Source of the DNA: Streptomyces zhihengii
GTDB lineage: Bacteria; Actinomycetota; Actinomycetes; Streptomycetales; Streptomycetaceae
Length of the DNA: 64,000 nucleotides
Direction: 5' to 3'
NCBI RefSeq assembly: GCF_016919245.1
Contig: NZ_JAFEJA010000003.1
Location: forward strand, 186,001 to 250,000
Part shown: positions 63,432-64,000 of the stretch, in pieces
Numbering within the stretch: the stretch's first letter is position 1
How the letters are laid out: each line of letters begins with the position of its first letter
Notes under the pieces: generated by a model
The model's database searches: none
The model's input: the letters and a program-made list of their open reading frames with translations, nothing else
What the model was told of the DNA's origin: nothing
Made by a program: the position numbers and the translations under genes

Positions 63432-64000
63432 CTAGTCAGTAGTGGTTTGTCACGGCCCAGGTTTTCGCTTTCTTCGGTGAGCCAGCCCAACCCGTTCCAG
63501 CGATGCTGAGATGGATGGACTGTGATGAGTCCACTCGAAAAGGCATCCCTCCATTTCAGAGTAGGAGACAAAGGGCCTGTTTCAGTGACTGATCTCAAAA
63601 TCTCGCGTCCCAGTAAGAATGGTCCGCTGATGTCCGCAGCGTTCTGCCGTGGCGCCGCGAATCGCATTGCCTGTGCAGGGTCGTGAGGGTCGCTTAGATT
63701 AGCGAGGACCTGCCGGAGGAACGGGGAGCCGGCGGGAGCGACAATGAGATTGTTATTGAATCGGCCGCGAGAAAGCTGCCATTCGGCAACCTTTGCTAGA
63801 CTCTCTTCCTCGCTCAGCTCCGGTTTTCTGGCATCCGCGCCACCGTCTAGCGGTTTCGTGAAGTTCATCTCTCTGGCGATGGCGTCGAATTGAGAACGAT
63901 TGCGTATCTGAGGTGCGAGGAAAGGGATAGCGCTGTGCCGCATATTTATCCCGGAAGCTGGGAGTTGAACGCTTCCCGGCGTCAGGTCAACATCCAAATA
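63416..64000 (-). CDS. DXD glycosyltransferase (TcdA/B or Gly_transf_sug type), 5' end outside window, 3' end clipped by IS1380
   Basis: On the minus strand the frame is open from the window edge (64000) and starts YLDVDLTPGSVQLP. YLDVD is the metal-binding DXD strand (D-V-D at 63994-63986) seen in large clostridial-type and sugar-binding DXD glycosyltransferases. It is followed by RGRFNNNLIVAPAGSPFLRQ and SVTETGPLSP, matching the asparagine/TGP block of that family. Such enzymes transfer sugar from UDP-sugars, often onto host GTPases when they are toxins. The gene originally ended SSTANAPSDGL; after the insertion it ends LDLS within the IS. Loss of only about ten residues may leave it functional. 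N-terminal extent and target are unknown. Confidence 0.75.
   Translation of the reverse strand, partial: YLDVDLTPGSVQLPASGINMRHSAIPFLAPQIRNRSQFDAIAREMNFTKPLDGGADARKPELSEEESLAKVAEWQLSRGRFNNNLIVAPAGSPFLRQVLANLSDPHDPAQAMRFAAPRQNAADISGPFLLGREILRSVTETGPLSPTLKWRDAFSSGLITVHPSQHRWNGLGWLTEESENLGRDKPLLTSLDLS

Noticed and set aside
1-64000. tRNA genes, rRNA genes and CRISPR arrays
   Set aside because: None recognised on either strand by eye; the repeats present are all in-frame protein repeats or IS termini.

Overview
The window is high-GC actinobacterial DNA, almost certainly Streptomyces or a close relative. The evidence is the codon use, GTG/TTG starts, GTGA/ATGA overlaps, an ECF sigma factor with a zinc anti-sigma partner, and many Streptomyces-type insertion sequences. 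It reads as an accessory, probably chromosome-arm, island: secreted giant-effector genes surrounded by IS elements and decayed genes.

Layout. 1-1017 is the 3' end of one large repeat-bearing protein. 1018-2269 holds decayed transposase and immunity-like sequence. 2270-26109 is a tight co-directional type VII secretion (T7SS/WXG100)-type operon: a helical T7SS-locus protein, a 970-residue WXG-like protein with NPDG repeats, a YbaB-like protein, a small WXG100-like protein, and a 6478-residue effector. 26125-33297 is a stack of IS elements, three of them placed end to end with CTAG target sites between them. 33323-37200 carries, on the minus strand, a sodium:solute symporter, a LuxR-type regulator and a T7SS-associated protein. 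38439-44487 is a complete polyol-type uptake and catabolism operon (DeoR regulator, binding protein, two permeases, zinc dehydrogenase, PfkB kinase). 44690-50052 mixes decayed immunity-like genes with an ART-fold T7SS-locus protein and a second LuxR regulator. 50096-57868 is bounded by two inverted copies of one IS5-family element and contains an amino-acid permease and the sigma/anti-sigma pair. 57892-63431 has further IS relics, a frameshifted gene, a TPR protein and an IS1380 element. That element has clipped the last codons of a minus-strand YLDVD glycosyltransferase (TcdA/B-like), which runs off the right edge.

The main finding is in the 6478-residue protein. It carries an internal (not C-terminal) pierisin/scabin-like ADP-ribosyltransferase domain at about residues 5197-5310. 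This domain is bracketed by two exact copies of LRLRGG, the C-terminal hexapeptide of eukaryotic ubiquitin, at 5159-5164 and 5351-5356. Just upstream is an OTU (deubiquitinase)-like region whose usual catalytic Cys position appears to be Val while the His is kept. My reading, an inference, is that the toxin is excised as an insert of about 190 residues by ubiquitin-tail-specific proteolysis, possibly by host deubiquitinases. No T7SS core gene (EccB/C/D/E, mycosin) is visible, so secretion would depend on machinery elsewhere.
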